Notes: generated by a model from the letters alone, not told the origin. Positions 13,381 to 24,771 are shown, counted from the first letter of the stretch. The stretch: 64,000 bases of DNA from Siphonodentalium dalli (GCA_032622095.1 CP136061.1:93619345-93683344); one strand, 5' to 3'. A program made the numbers and translations.

Positions 13381-13819
13381 AAACGCGCCTCATATACACA
13401 CGCTCATTAATTATCAAGTTTCAACGTAAAGATAAATTACCATCGGTGCCCGAGATATCGCCAAGACGTCTGAAACAGTCAAATGCATCGGTCGGTTAAG
13501 CGTTAACGTGATCTAACGTTATGACATCTAACGACGTCATAGAAGTTACGCATTGTTTTTATCCTGATGGAAGATAGTACCACTTCTTCTTGATAATTGA
13601 GGCAGATAACTAAAACGGATACATACGCATTATATATCGTTGGAAAGAGGAAACACGAAAGATTCTCACAGTGTCATTATTATGACTGGCATTTTATTAT
13701 TCGCGCTGTTTCGAATCGATTTGTAAGCACCGAACTCAAATGAAAGTCCCGTAACACAGCGTAAAAACAGATTTGACCTCGGCACGTGAAAAGTTGACCT
13801 CGGATCTGAAAATCAATAG

Positions 13820-13945
13820 GCCTATGTCACCCCCCGGCCGAAAATACCCCCACATACCAAGTTTCATCGAAATCGGGTCGGCCGTTTTCGAGTTCACCGA
13901 TTACACACACACACACACACAAACAGATCTTCCAAAATATATAAT
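13820..13945. repeat. 3' end of the same repeat family, (CA)n tail
   Basis: It shares 'ccacataccaagtttcatcg', 'cgttttcgagttca', a (CA)n tract at 13903-13920 and 'cttccaaaatatataatag' with the end of the next element (14570-14697). It is a truncated copy just upstream of the longer one. Confidence 0.7.
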
Positions 13946-13947
13946 AG

Positions 13948-14697
13948 ACTAGAAGGTGGCCCGACTTCGTCCGGGCTTTGACCTTGAATTGTCCATTTTG
14001 AAGGTCAAGGTCAAGTGGGGTCCAAAACACTGCCCGGACAAAAGTACCCGACAAACGTGCCCGTCGAAATCCATCCGGTTTTACCCGATTTGACCTTGAA
14101 TTGATCATTTTGAAGGTCAAGGTCAGGTCGGGGTCACGACTCGACCCGTCCAAAACACTCAGTGGACAAAAGTAACCCCACGTATAAAATTTCGTCGAAA
14201 TCCCATCAAAATTGGCGATATGACCTTGAATTGACCCGATTTCAAGGTCAATGTCACGTCGCACGGGCAAATGAATATGCTTATGAGACTCCACATACGA
14301 AAGTATCCCCACGTACCAAGTTTCATCGAAAGCCCGTGATATTCGGGCGTTTGACCTTTAATTGACCCGATTTCAAGGTCAAGGTCACGTCGCACGGGTA
14401 AATGAATGTGCTTATGAGACTCCCCGTACGAATGTACCCCCGCATACCAAGTTTCATTGAAATCCCGTAATATTTGGGCGTTTGACCTTGAAATTACCCG
14501 ATTTCAAGGTCAAGGTCACGTCGCACGGACAAATTAATAGGCCTATGCCCGTTCCCGGCCGAAAATTCCCCCACATACCAAGTTTCATCGAAATCGGCTT
14601 TGTCGTTTTCGAGTTCATCGCGAACACACAGACACACAGACATACACACAGACAGACACACAGACAGATCTTCCAAAATATATAATAGATATGTTTC
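13948..14697. repeat. Long repeat with five palindromic AAGGTCA units
   Basis: Head 'agaaggtggcccgacttcg', followed by five ~125-bp units. Each pairs a 'TTGACCTTGAATTGACC'-like arm with 'TTCAAGGTCAAGGTCA'. The tail is ACACAGACA-rich (14620-14670) and ends 'ccaaaatatataatag'. 'atataatag' also precedes the head, giving a probable target duplication. It is probably a non-LTR retroposon derivative (inference). The large open frames on both strands come from the repeat periodicity, not selection. Confidence 0.7.
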
Positions 14698-14887
14698 AAG
14701 TCGGGTTTGTTTGATTCTATTGCTGGCTTGTGCGTATCATTATTTGGAAGAGTTAGTCAAAAGAATCCTGATTTGTCTCGCGTATGAATGACTGTACAGC
14801 TAAGAAATTTTCATGTTTTCACAATCAGGTAGTGCAGGATCTCCAAAAAGCTAAATTTTTAATGAATAAATATTGTAAGGAAGTAAT

Positions 14888-15461
14888 TTATTTAATAGAC
14901 GAATTCTTGGGATGTAGGTGGCAATCAAAGAAATAATGAAAGGCATTATCTTCACCGTTTCTACAGGTGCAGTCTTTTGAATTTGCAATGTGATTTAGGA
15001 CCTTATCGGATAGCAAGTTGCTACATTCACATCGTAATCGACAGTGAAATATATTTTCAGTCCGCTTTCCGACAGAGTAATACTTTGGTGGTTTGGGTGT
15101 TATAGGTTTAATTTTGTTTACATAACATTGGAGGGGGAGATCTGGAATCTCAATTTTGGTTGTATTCCAGTTTTTTACACGCATGCATGGGCATGGATGT
15201 AGACTCCATTCGTTTGGTATTTGGTTTGAAATGTATAAAGTTTGACGCAAATCTCGTATCGCGGTCGCTTATGTCTGAAAATTTGGGGGGAAGTAAGTCG
15301 ACTAAATATTTGGGCATTTTGTGATTGATAATGTTATGGAAAAGTGAAAAACTTTTTAATTGCCTTCTATCTGAGAGTGTTTCCCAACCCATTTCGGTTA
15401 GTAGACGTTTGTGGGATACTGATCTCGTGCAGCCACTTATTATTCGTGCAGCCTCGTAATA
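14888..15461 (-). pseudogene. Non-LTR retrotransposon (LINE) ORF2 C-terminus, degraded
   Basis: Read on the minus strand from 15461, the translation carries AARIISGCTRSVS, then GWETLSDRR, then SFSLFHNIINHKMPKYLVDLLP. After a frame change it has a Cys/His-rich tail (FHCRLRCECSNLL, then CTCRNGEDNAFHYFFDC). This order is typical of the part of LINE polymerases downstream of the reverse-transcriptase fingers and palm. The catalytic YxDD region is absent and the frame is broken near 15200, so it is a 5'-truncated dead copy. Confidence 0.8.
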
Positions 15462-15929
15462 TATCTGAACATTATCTATGTTTTAACACGTCACTTAATT
15501 ATCAATTCAAGGTGCAATTTGGTTAATTAGATAAGACACTGCTTTCGGCTATTTAACAAGTGTCGAGTTTCTTTGGTATAAATATTCGGAAATTAAAAAA
15601 ATTCAACACACAGAATATTACGTTAAGAAATTATTATTTATTTCAGTATTCAGAATCAGTTTAGTATATTGTGCAGATACAGTCGAGAACCCGGTGCATG
15701 TTTCATTATATATGCAGCCGACTTCATAGGATCTATATTCGAGAATCACGATATATATATTCCAGAATCTAGGCGTTTGAACTGTTTTGTTATATCGACT
15801 ATATATATGTTACCAAATTGATGTACATCTCTCATCCTGCTGGAATTTCGGTTTCTTTGAAATAAAATTATGTTAAATTGCCCAATGAGTCAATAGTGTT
15901 ATCAGCACCCAACAATGCCCTACAATTCA
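15462..15929. other. AT-rich intergenic, nothing recognised
   Basis: No open frame or repeat I can support. Confidence 0.45.
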
Positions 15930-16065
15930 ACTAACTTCAAAAATCGATACCTGATTACTCTGAGCTTTGATGGGTGTGTTCCTCGACGCGATTCAAATAT
16001 TTTTACCCCCGAAGCCAAATAAATAGTAATTTAGGAGCGTTAATTTGGATTATGCATCTTTAATG
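15930..16065. mobile_element. Half of a TTAA MITE
   Basis: It matches the right half of the elements at 10874 and 19856: 'aatcgatacctgattactc', 'gatgggtgtgttcctcgac', 'cccgaagccaaa', 'aatagtaatttaggagcgtt'. The terminal inverted repeat is degraded and no left half is seen. Confidence 0.65.
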
Positions 16066-16330
16066 TCTGTTCCTTAATTATTTCTATACTAAAGCATCAT
16101 TGATGAGTAGTTATTCCATAGGAAATGTTCAGATAATAAGTACAGGTCATTATTGTTGGAGAATCACGGACTGAGTCACTTTTTATGCTGACTCAACGAT
16201 AATCGGCACCTCGACGGACTCAATGGATATCCAGTTGATGTTTGGAACAGTGAACGCACGGATATCTGGCTACTTGTTAGAAATCACCGAAAACTATCTA
16301 AGCGTCGAAAATTATAGTCTCTGAAGAGAC

Positions 16331-16530
16331 ATTGTAGTACTATATGGACGGGGGCATTCTCTTCTGGTGTGGACATTATATTACAAGAAAACCAATGTCA
16401 GAAATGGTAACGCGCTCAAGATCATATATTATATACCCATGATTGTAATTATAGAATATAAAATATATTGGTTTCGCGGATGACCAACTCAGAATTCCGT
16501 TAAAATAACAATAACAACCAGCACCTAATT
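16331..16530. repeat. Interspersed repeat, inverted partner of 6331-6575
   Basis: Shares 'gaattccgttaaaa' and 'aaaatatattggtt' with the reverse complement of the 6.4-kb copy, in the same order, plus the 'ctcaagatcatat' segment. Confidence 0.6.
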
Positions 16531-17580
16531 AACGAACCGGTAGCCGACTCGACCGTCTCCGGCCACAACCCTCAGTGGGCTGCAGAACAAAAAATGTCTA
16601 TAAAAGTTGAAATATAAGAATTTACAAATTATCTTTTTCATTTCTTTTATTTGTAATTGACAAAGCTTGTCACAAACCAAAAATCAACATCATTGACATA
16701 ATAATGTAAAGGAGTAAAGGACAATAAACGAAATTGAAATTCCCAACTACACCTTTTACCGGACTCGGCCTCCGGTTCGCAGTTAGACTTTTAATCCTCC
16801 CACAAATTCCCATTATCTATAAATAAAACGCACAGCGAACCACAGCTATCTAGAATCTCTAGGACAGTATACACGCGGCGCGCGTAATCAGAAGTGATCC
16901 ACGGAGAACAATGTATGATGTCATTGCACGAACGACTCGGTAGACATTGTCAGTAAAGGCGTCATTCCGAGGATACAGAGACCACTTGGTCAGAATCAAG
17001 AGAGCGGGAAAGAATCAAGAGAGCGGAAAAGACTGTATTTTCTGATGGAAGCTCATGCGACGTCATACAATAGTTTACGATGTGTGCTTTTTTAAACTTT
17101 GGGTTAAAGTTTTTTGAAGTAGGAGCTGCTATTGTAATGTAGGATAAAAATATTATATATCGGTTATAGTTTTGCCTTTAGTTAATTCGGTGTTATTCAA
17201 TAAGATTTACATCTAAATTATTATCAAACTATACATGTATATGTGTTCGTTCGGCCTATTCAATCAAAGTGTTTTCTGTAGCTGTCAAAGTGTTTTCTAT
17301 AAGCTTAAGCGCAAATAATTGTGCTTAAGCAAAATAATTATGCTTATTGCAAATAATTATTAAAAGTGAATTTGGCCTCCCATGTGTCTCATTTCTTGCA
17401 ATTTGTAACTTTGGTTGCTCATTATAAATTACGAGGGACCCTGGTAACTCAGCCTGTATGCTGCATAACATATTATGACCTTTATAACCCATCCGATGAT
17501 GACTAAATTTTACTCAACAATCACTCAACGGCTATGTAATTATAGCTCCACACAGCGTTGACTAAAGTGTTTAGTAAACA
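16531..17580. other. Intergenic, no gene recognised
   Basis: A 'tctataaataaaacg' TATA-like word at about 16815 is followed by GC-richer sequence, but no open frame follows it. 17280-17370 has short 'gcttaagcaaataatt' repeats. Nothing more is supported. Confidence 0.4.
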
Positions 17581-17583
17581 TTA

Positions 17584-17617
<34 letters not shown>
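17584..17617. repeat. (TTA)n microsatellite
   Basis: About ten uninterrupted TTA units immediately before the 3' side of the LINE fragment at 17760-18480. Confidence 0.9.
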
Positions 17618-17618
<1 letters not shown>

Positions 17619-17759
17619 CATTTAAAAACGCATTATACAATAAAGTTTCAATGCGCTTTACAACAAAGCGCGACAAAAATAACATTGAAATGTTAAATTT
17701 AAAAAGCATAGTAATAAGGTAAAGGAAGTTAAGATGATGACTAAGAACTAGATTTAAAC

Positions 17760-18480
17760 TTAACGATTAACTTGCGGGAAACATTGTCTAAAAAGTAGAG
17801 TTTTGAGATCGGTTTTGAAATCCTTCAATGTAGAACATCGTCGAACAGTTTGTGGCAGACCGTTCCATACCTGCGTAGCCAATTCCTGAAAACATTTTGT
17901 ACCGTAATTCACGTTGGGTTTCGCTATTGTCCTAATGTCTAAACCGCTTGTCGTTGAACGCGTAACTCTGCCGGATTTTAGGACAAACATATCAGATATG
18001 TACTCAGGCGTTGTCTTTCTCAATGATTTGTATATAGTCACCGCACATTTGAACTTAAGTCTGAATTCGAATGTCATAATGTGCTCCTGTATTAGCGTCT
18101 GTGTGATATGGTCGAATTTGGCGACATTTTTTTATCAATCGGGCGCAGCTATTTATCACAAGATCAATACGCCGAATATTCTCTTGCGTGATGTTCGTCA
18201 AAACAGTGTTTAAACTATCGATCCGAGACAATACAAGTGAGATAACTGCATGCTTCATGACATCATCACTTATAAGTATCCTCGAATGCGTCGGAGGCAG
18301 CGAAGGTGGTGATAACAAACTCGGATCAAGTTCGAAACCATTTTGTCCATGGACCTTGTTTAAGTCAAAATGGGCTCCAAGATTGCGTAGATCTATGCAT
18401 GATGTTATCACACTTTGGCCCAGGTGTATATCGAAACGGCACTCGTCGTTGTTGTTGACAAATTGCGAAAGGGCTACTCA
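17760..18480 (-). pseudogene. CR1-like LINE reverse transcriptase C-terminus
   Basis: On the minus strand two overlapping frames give, in order, CRFDIHLGQSV, LRNLGAHFDLN, a long linker, VLSRIDSLNTVL, IDLVINSCARLIKK, then (after a frame change) FRLKFKCAVTIYKSL, TPEYISDMFV, YGTKCFQELATQVWNGLP and LKDFKTDLKTLLF. This is the usual sequence of landmarks at the 3' end of CR1/Jockey-group polymerases. It has at least one frameshift, lacks the catalytic centre and is a dead fragment. Confidence 0.85.
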
Positions 18481-19204
18481 ACACTTCTTCGAATATTTCC
18501 GTTATTTCGTCAAAAACTCTTCTTCAAATCTCTCCGTTATTTCGTCAAAAACACTTCTTCTCATACAAATCACCGTTATTTAGCAAATTAACATTATTTA
18601 TAGAGTTATTGCCCTTCATGCAGGATTAACAAAACATGTCTTCATTTAGTGGACAATCCCAAGCTCGCGTGCCACGCGTGGTTGGATTGTCCATTTAGTA
18701 ATGACCATTTTAGGTACCGATTGTCCATTTATAAGTGGACAATCCTTGAAGAATTGCCTGCCCAATTTATCACTTTTGAGTATCTCTTGCTCAACCGCTG
18801 AATACAATTCGCTCAACAAAATGACCACTCGACATTTAGTCAACAATATTTTCAGTGTGTATAATCGATTAGCCGGTGTGCCATATAAGTTACATATGTG
18901 TACATGTGATGTGAAATATAGGCCTGGATATTTATACATACCGGTACACAGCATGGCGCGATGTGCAAAACTCATGCAGATCAGGTGTGCTGCATGATTG
19001 TTCCGGAGTCAGTTGAGAATTCTTGGTAAATGACTAAATGTGTGTCAACCGAACATATACTACTATTATTATTATTATTTAACCGCACGCGATTGGTTGT
19101 CGTCTCGTGTAACTCATTGTGGGGGATACCCGGCATGTTTTGATCCATATTAAGTCTGCAACAAGCAATTGAAAATAAACCACCCAATATGTATGATAAA
19201 GATG
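18481..19204. other. Intergenic with a small inverted repeat
   Basis: 'gtggacaatcc' at 18650 and 'ggattgtccattta' at 18683 are inverted, and 'gattgtccatttataagtgg' with 'acaatcc' repeats the theme at 18720-18748. This suggests a small palindromic element. The rest is unrecognised apart from a short (ATT)n at 19063-19079. Confidence 0.4.
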
Positions 19205-19208
19205 TTAA

Positions 19209-19851
19209 AGGGGTACTGTACCCCAATTTCAATAAATTCTCGGTGACAATAGCGATCTAATATGAATATTATATTATAAAATAACTAATTTGAGTCGACG
19301 ATGTCTACTGAAAACGTTCAGGTTAACAGGCTATCGTAAAAGTAAAATTGAATTATTTAATATAAATTAATTTATGGCTGGAGTCATAAAATGGAGAATT
19401 ATGCCATTACGAGTTACCGTTCTTGAAATCGCATATGTTGCGTGTCTTTTATCGACGGCCGTTTGCGAACATTATTGAGTTGCAAACAAAACATGTTACC
19501 TGCAAAAGAAGGCCCGTTATAACCGATTCGGAAAAAAGGAGAAAGAAACAAGAGTCATAAAGCGTCAAGTATTTTATAGGGAGTGAGATTGTTCGATGGA
19601 AGAGATTGAATGCATCAATCGAAGCTGTGAGCAATGAACTTCCGCTTCTTCATGCGACCTGCGTCTTCTCCGGTGAAGGTCAAAAACATGGCGCGTAGTT
19701 TGAAATCGTAATATTTTTGTTTCCAAGATCAATATTTTCTTCGCTAAATTAGGTTTATACGAAACTCATATAACACGAACACAATCTAACTTGAAAGTTA
19801 TTTCAATGGGAGTAAATAAAAAAATCGCCTATCTTTGTGTACAGTACCCCT
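19209..19851. mobile_element. piggyBac-like element, AGGGGTACTGTAC ends
   Basis: TTAA (19205-19208) precedes AGGGGTACTGTACCCC, and the element closes with the inverted GTACAGTACCCCT followed by TTAA (19852-19855). It is 643 bp with no transposase. A relative with longer inverted repeats is at 53106-53367. The right-hand TTAA is also the left-hand TTAA of the next element. Confidence 0.8.
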
Positions 19852-19855
19852 TTAA

Positions 19856-20324
19856 AGGTACTCAACCCGTAAAGAGGGTCCCCATCTCAACAGATTCCAA
19901 CAACAACAATCCGATCAGAGGGTCCTATATTACTATTTCTTTGGCTTTGGGGGTAAAAAATATTTGATTCGAGTCGAGGAACCCATCAAACAAAGCTCAG
20001 AGTTATTAGATATTGATTTTTGAAAATTCTTATGTTCTCGAGATGAGTACTTATAACTGCCGTCAATTTGGTAACATGCTCGAGATTTTACGCCAAAATT
20101 CTATTCAAACAGACAAGGATGGATAACTCTATAATCAAGTGGTAATAATTGACTACGTACTGGGCCAGTAAGAATTCCCGATAATGAAAAATAATAGATT
20201 TCTAAAATCGATATCTAACAAATCTGAGCTTTGATAGGTGACTTCCTCGACTCGAATCAAATTTTTTTGACCCCCGAAGCCATTGAAATAGTAATTGAGA
20301 GGAGTTTTATCGGGTTGAGTACCT
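19856..20324. mobile_element. piggyBac-like element, AGGTACTCAA ends
   Basis: It begins AGGTACTCAACCCG and ends CGGGTTGAGTACCT, with TTAA on both sides (19852-19855 and 20325-20328). The interior contains 'cccatctcaacagattccaa', an inverted pair of 'tcgactcgaatcaaat' words and 'attactatttctttggctt'. It is a 469-bp nonautonomous element of the same family as 10874-11313. Confidence 0.8.
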
Positions 20325-20328
20325 TTAA

Positions 20329-20783
20329 GTGAAGCGACCAATGATATAATAGATCATGCCATGAATCTGCACTCAAGCTACACACGCAGAGATCATATTT
20401 CACCCGGAATATGTTTGATGGTGTGACAGGGAAGTTTGTAACATTGAAAAACAGTGCGGGTAATATATATCTTAGTTAATACCTGTTCCTGTATTTATTT
20501 CACTGTAGGTGAATGTTAAAATTCCAACTCGAAATTGCACGATTTAAGTGACTGTGTGGGATTTTGCTTGGAATTTCTCCCGGGTAATTAATTCAATGTT
20601 TATTGCGATATCGGCTCACAAAAGTCACAACAAATATGCAATGTCGAGCTGGGTTTCTGTTCTCTCCTTTCTCTTTGGTTTTCGTCCTGATGATTGTTGA
20701 ATGTTGAACCCTGTATTGTTCACGAATTTATCAGTGCATGGGGAGGTACGCGATGCTATACAGTGGCTAACCGGGTCACAGCT
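20329..20783. other. Intergenic, nothing recognised
   Basis: No repeat, exon or RNA gene seen. Confidence 0.4.
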
Positions 20784-21345
20784 TCAGCTATGTGCCAGTC
20801 TATGGCTCTACCAGAATTCGAAGGTAGTCCGCGGCGGCTGCGGGGCTATGTACCAGTCTATGGCCTGACCAGAATTCGAGGGTATTCCGCTGCGGCTGCG
20901 GGGCTATGTACCAGTCTATGGCCCGACCAGAATTCGAAGGTAGTCCGCTGCGGCTGCGGGGCTATGTACCAGTCTATGGTCCGACCAGAATTCGAGGGTA
21001 GTCCGCTGCGGCTGCGGGGCTATGTACCAGTCTATGGCCCGACCAGAATTCGAGGGTAGTCCGCTGCGGCTGCGGGGCTATGTACCAGTCTATGGTTCCT
21101 CTGCACAATTATCTTTTGTCTGCGGGGCTATGTACCAGTCTATGGCCCGACCAGAATTCGAAGGTAGTCCGCGGTGGCTGCGGGGCTATATGTACCAATC
21201 TATGGCCCGACCAGAATTCAAGGGTAGTCCGCTGCGGCTGCGGGGCTATGTACCAGTCTATGGCCCGACCAGAATTCGAGGGTAGTCCGCTGCGGCTGCG
21301 GGGCTATGTACCAGTCTATGGTTCCTCTGCACAATTATCTTTTGT
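20784..21345. repeat. 58-bp GC-rich tandem array, about ten units
   Basis: The unit 'gggctatgtaccagtctatg' plus a 'gcccgaccagaattcgaggg' half and a 'tagtccgctgcggctgcg' half recurs every 58 bp from 20784. Two units have their second half replaced by the same 'ttcctctgcacaattatctt' segment (21092 and 21322), giving a higher-order pattern. 58 is not a multiple of three, so the long open frames shift frame every unit. That argues for a minisatellite, not a protein repeat. Confidence 0.9.
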
Positions 21346-21352
21346 CTTTCAA

Positions 21353-21487
21353 TCGGTGCGAACTTCCGCCGGCATTGAAGGTTGGATTGTGAAGATATAT
21401 TTGACTGCATATTATGTTCCAAATCACTTACTATGTTTTAAATGTCAGGGGTATGGTCATGGCCATGAATATTGTAAAAGTAAATAA
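21353..21487 (+). pseudogene. CCHC zinc-knuckle remnant of a retrotransposon gag/ORF1
   Basis: The frame ends IKIYLTAYYVPNHLL-like, then CFKCQGYGHGHEYC, KSK and stop. C-x2-C-x4-H-x4-C is the exact retroviral-type zinc-knuckle spacing, and 'VPNHLLCFKCQGYGH' resembles the nucleic-acid-binding end of ORF1 proteins of non-LTR elements. It stands alone next to the 58-bp array, with no polymerase beside it, so it is probably a fragment. Confidence 0.65.
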
Positions 21488-21745
21488 ATCATACATGTGC
21501 ACGCTGTTCTGTTTCTGGGAATGATGTTAAGGATTGTATTGAACCAAAAAGTTTTCAACCTGTCAAGGTTCACATGCTGCAATGAATCGTTCATGTCCAT
21601 ATTTGAACTATCAAACTTTTACAAGACGCTTGATGAGAAACAATTAACACTAAAGGCACCAAGCAGTATTTGTGGATTGACGCTGTCAGTTGGTGAAAGA
21701 TGACATTTTTCTGTCTCACCCACCGACCGTTAGCTTGACGCATTG
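21488..21745. other. Unassigned sequence after the zinc knuckle
   Basis: A 68-codon open frame (21497-21703) rich in hydrophobic residues has no family I recognise. It may be further retroelement debris. Confidence 0.3.
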
Positions 21746-22185
21746 ATTTAAACCCCTGTCACACTCCGCTGCGATCAGGCCGGCGCTTGCATTGCGCTAA
21801 AAAATATCAAAGCGCCAAGCTGAACGCATTAAGGTATCCAAGAACCGATTGGTGACGCAGTTGACACTGGCCAGGACGGGAGAGGGTCTCCATGATCGCC
21901 CCTGGGCGCCAGAGTGCCGCGCTTGTTTTTGTGCATGCACAAAACAAGCGCAGCAGAGGTTCGGCGTTCTGACCAGGGCGCAGCACTGTCACCGTGGCAG
22001 CGAAAAGCCAGCGACGTGAGCGTCCCGTTGACGTAGCAAGGATACATACAAGCTAAACGTGGTCGCAGAAAAAAAAAACATCTTGTCCTCTGCGACTGAA
22101 GTAAGCTAAAACCCACTGTCACACTCCGCTGCGCGATCAGGCCGGCGCTTGTATTGCGCTGAAAAAGTACCAAAATATGAGTAAC
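21746..22185. repeat. GC-rich block bounded by direct ~60-bp repeats
   Basis: 'tgtcacactccgctgcg', then 'gatcaggccggcgcttg', then 'attgcgct' occurs at 21757-21800 and again at 22111-22160 in the same orientation. Between them is a hairpin ('gcgcttgtttttgtgcatgc' against 'gcacaaaacaagcgc', 21925-21955). It may be a small composite element or two copies of a short one. GC content is clearly above the neighbourhood. Confidence 0.55.
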
Positions 22186-22475
22186 ACGCAGGAGGAGCGC
22201 GGAAAACTATGCCGCTTATCACGTTTTTATTGCGCTCTTATTACTACCCATTATCACGCGCCATCACTGTGCTTCCTCTAAGCTATAAACGTCCTTGGTG
22301 GGTCCAAGTCGCTGTCATTGTGTTGCTAGTACGTTCTCAATAAGTTTGCAAAACTTTCTCTGTGTGGGCGCGGAGAGTATACATAGCGCATCTTGCGTGC
22401 TCCAGTCATAGTCAGTTTTTAGGTTGTGGGAATATACCCAACAATCCACAATACACTAGTTGTCCATGTTCCAAT

Positions 22476-23672
22476 CAGGGTTGGGGCGATTACATACCAA
22501 TGTAATCGATTACGATTACAATTACTTTTGATTTACATGATTACGATTACGATTACTGATTACATTTTTTCCAATGTAATCGATTACGATTACAATTACT
22601 TTAGTAAATATAATCGATTACTTTTTGATTACATCTGATTACAATTGTTGGTTTCCAACCATTTTGATCGCATATGAATAAATAATGAAATAATTCAAAT
22701 TATCATGTCTAATATGATTGAATAAAGACATCATTGCTTAACATGGAAACAAAAAACGACTGAAACAATAGAAAGATGCAAGCAAAAAACATAAAAACTT
22801 TTTTTTACATTTATATGTATTGGAAAGGTTTCATCATGAAGTTATGCACCAACTTATTGAGAATACATTATGTTTTATTTGTATTTATTATGTAAATAAT
22901 TTTTAAGATATTTTTTATTTTCTTACATGCATTCAAACGAACGCATAATATTTATGAAAATATCACCAGAAACAATTATAAAATATTTGCATGTTCTGTT
23001 AGATTCCATACCCAACACAATGAAGATAACATTAAGATTTATTTGATGATCATCCGTTGTTAATCCTGATGAGGATTAAATTAGGCTGAACTAATGGGTG
23101 CAGTAAATGACAAACCAGCTAATTAGGTCTACCGATGTACTTCACACCTTCTTTGTTCAGTTAATTAGCCCCATTGTACCAGTGTGACTTTACAGCCATT
23201 GTCTGCAGCAATTCAATTTAATCTTAATTGAAGTTGGCTACCCTATTTATTCATATTAGAACATTTCATTTGTCTGTATCACAAGTTTATTGCTATTCAT
23301 GCTGTATTCAACAATTGTGTGTTGTTATCTGTGTCCACTGCCAGAATGTACATAAACACACTGTACCACTAACATAAGACATGACAACATTGTATTAACT
23401 TTCTAATATGTTGCATGTATATTTGTACACTCTATAGTACCACAGTATGAGACTATGAGTATCCAATAGTCATCCATATGGATATTTTTGTAAAAGTAAT
23501 CAAAAAGTAATCAAAATGTAATCATGATTACAGGTACATTTGAAAGTAATCGATTACGATTACGATTACTTGTAATCAAGAAATGTCATGATTACTGATT
23601 ACAGATGATTACTCCAAATTTTGTAATCGATTACTTTGATTACAATTACTGATTACGATTACCACAACCCTG
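22476..23672. mobile_element. hAT-like nonautonomous transposon with perfect 8-bp TSD
   Basis: It starts CAGGGTTGGGGCGATTAC and ends GATTACCACAACCCTG. The 8-bp word GTTCCAAT flanks both sides exactly (22468-22475 and 23673-23680), the target-duplication length of hAT elements. Both subterminal regions (22490-22640 and 23500-23660) are dense in GTAATCGATTACGATTAC-type words, as expected for transposase-binding arrays. The 850-bp middle is AT-rich and has no transposase. Confidence 0.9.
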
Positions 23673-23951
23673 GTTCCAATTATATATGTTACGGATATAT
23701 AGGCCTAGTCATAATTTAAATTGAGCATATGTTTCAATTCACTTTTCCACTATAGTATGATAGTGATAACGCGGAATTTCGTCAGGGAACAGCGTAGCTA
23801 AATAGATCGGCATAATGTATGCCCTTTTTTATTTTTGAATGACATGACCTATGGGGCCGACAGTACCATTACCATGGGTGTTTATGCCTGTTTACTTGTA
23901 TATACGGAATACATTGGATTCCATTTAGGTGCCAATTCACGTGCACTATTC

Positions 23952-24771
23952 TTATTGCGTATTCCATGTTATATATGTACCACATTCGTGGCGGAAAACA
24001 TGTACATCGGATTCCAGTTTAAGTTTGCATATTATATGCAAACTCCGATGGTGTGGGTGAGCAGATCGCATTTCAAAGTGGGATCGGTAATCCAGGTTGT
24101 TCTTAAATTGGTTCATTTTTTCTGAATATACAACTTTTTCTGGTAGGTTGTTCCATGTTTCCACTACTCTCTGACTGAAAGAATATTTTGTTGTGTTGTA
24201 GTTTGTAATTGTGTCCTCTAGTTCTTTTGTCAGTATTTATTGTTAGTATGTCTGCAACTTCTTGGTCATATTGTTAAAGATTTGGTAACACTTCTATCAT
24301 GTCACCTCGATGTCTTCTGTATTGGAGTGTTGGAATTTTAAGTCGCTCCAATCTTTTGTTATATTCTAAGTCTGTTAGCTCTGGTGCCAATTTAGTTGCC
24401 CTTCTCTGAACTCCTTCTAATCGTCCAATATGTTTTTGTAGTTGGGGTATCCATGCTGGCTGTGGGTATTCCAAATGTGGTCGGACCAATCCTTTATATA
24501 ACTTCACAAGTGTATCCTCATCTAAGCGTGTAAAAGATCTTCTGATGGCACCAATTACCGATTGTCCTTTCTTTGTTTTTTCATTGATATGGTTTTCAAA
24601 AGTGAGCATATTGTCCGTGATTACTCCAATGTCTTTCTCTTCTTCCACGATCTTTAGTTGGCAAATATCCCCCTTGTTGTTTGTCATTTTACATGTATAT
24701 TCTGGATTGTATCTCAGTTTACCAACGTTCATTGTTACACACTTTTCTGGGTGGAAACGTAGCAGCCACAT
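23952..24771 (-). pseudogene. LINE reverse-transcriptase C-terminal half
   Basis: A 165-codon minus-strand frame (24274-24771) reads LLRFHPEKCVTMNVG, DIGVITDNMLTFENHI, LVKLYKGLVRPHLEY, then IGRLEGVQRRATK and IPTLQYRRHRGDM, the standard landmarks downstream of the RT catalytic box in CR1/Jockey-group elements. A stop interrupts at 24274. The remaining tail (EVADILTINTDKRTRGHNYK, then METWNNLPEKVVYS in another frame) continues to about 24090. Catalytic residues lie in the missing 5' part. Confidence 0.88.

Noticed and set aside
13827-14699. 161-codon minus-strand frame and others rich in 'DLDLQNGQFKVKARTKS'
   Set aside because: Translation of the AAGGTCA repeat blocks and CA tails; the same peptides appear at 13028-13417 in several frames.
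20784-21345. CRISPR-like array
   Set aside because: The repeats are directly contiguous with no unique spacers, and the genome is eukaryotic.
20694-21487. Overlapping long frames repeating 'YVPVYGPTRIRG'
   Set aside because: They come from the 58-bp tandem array; the period shifts frame every unit and the 'repeat protein' appears in all three frames.
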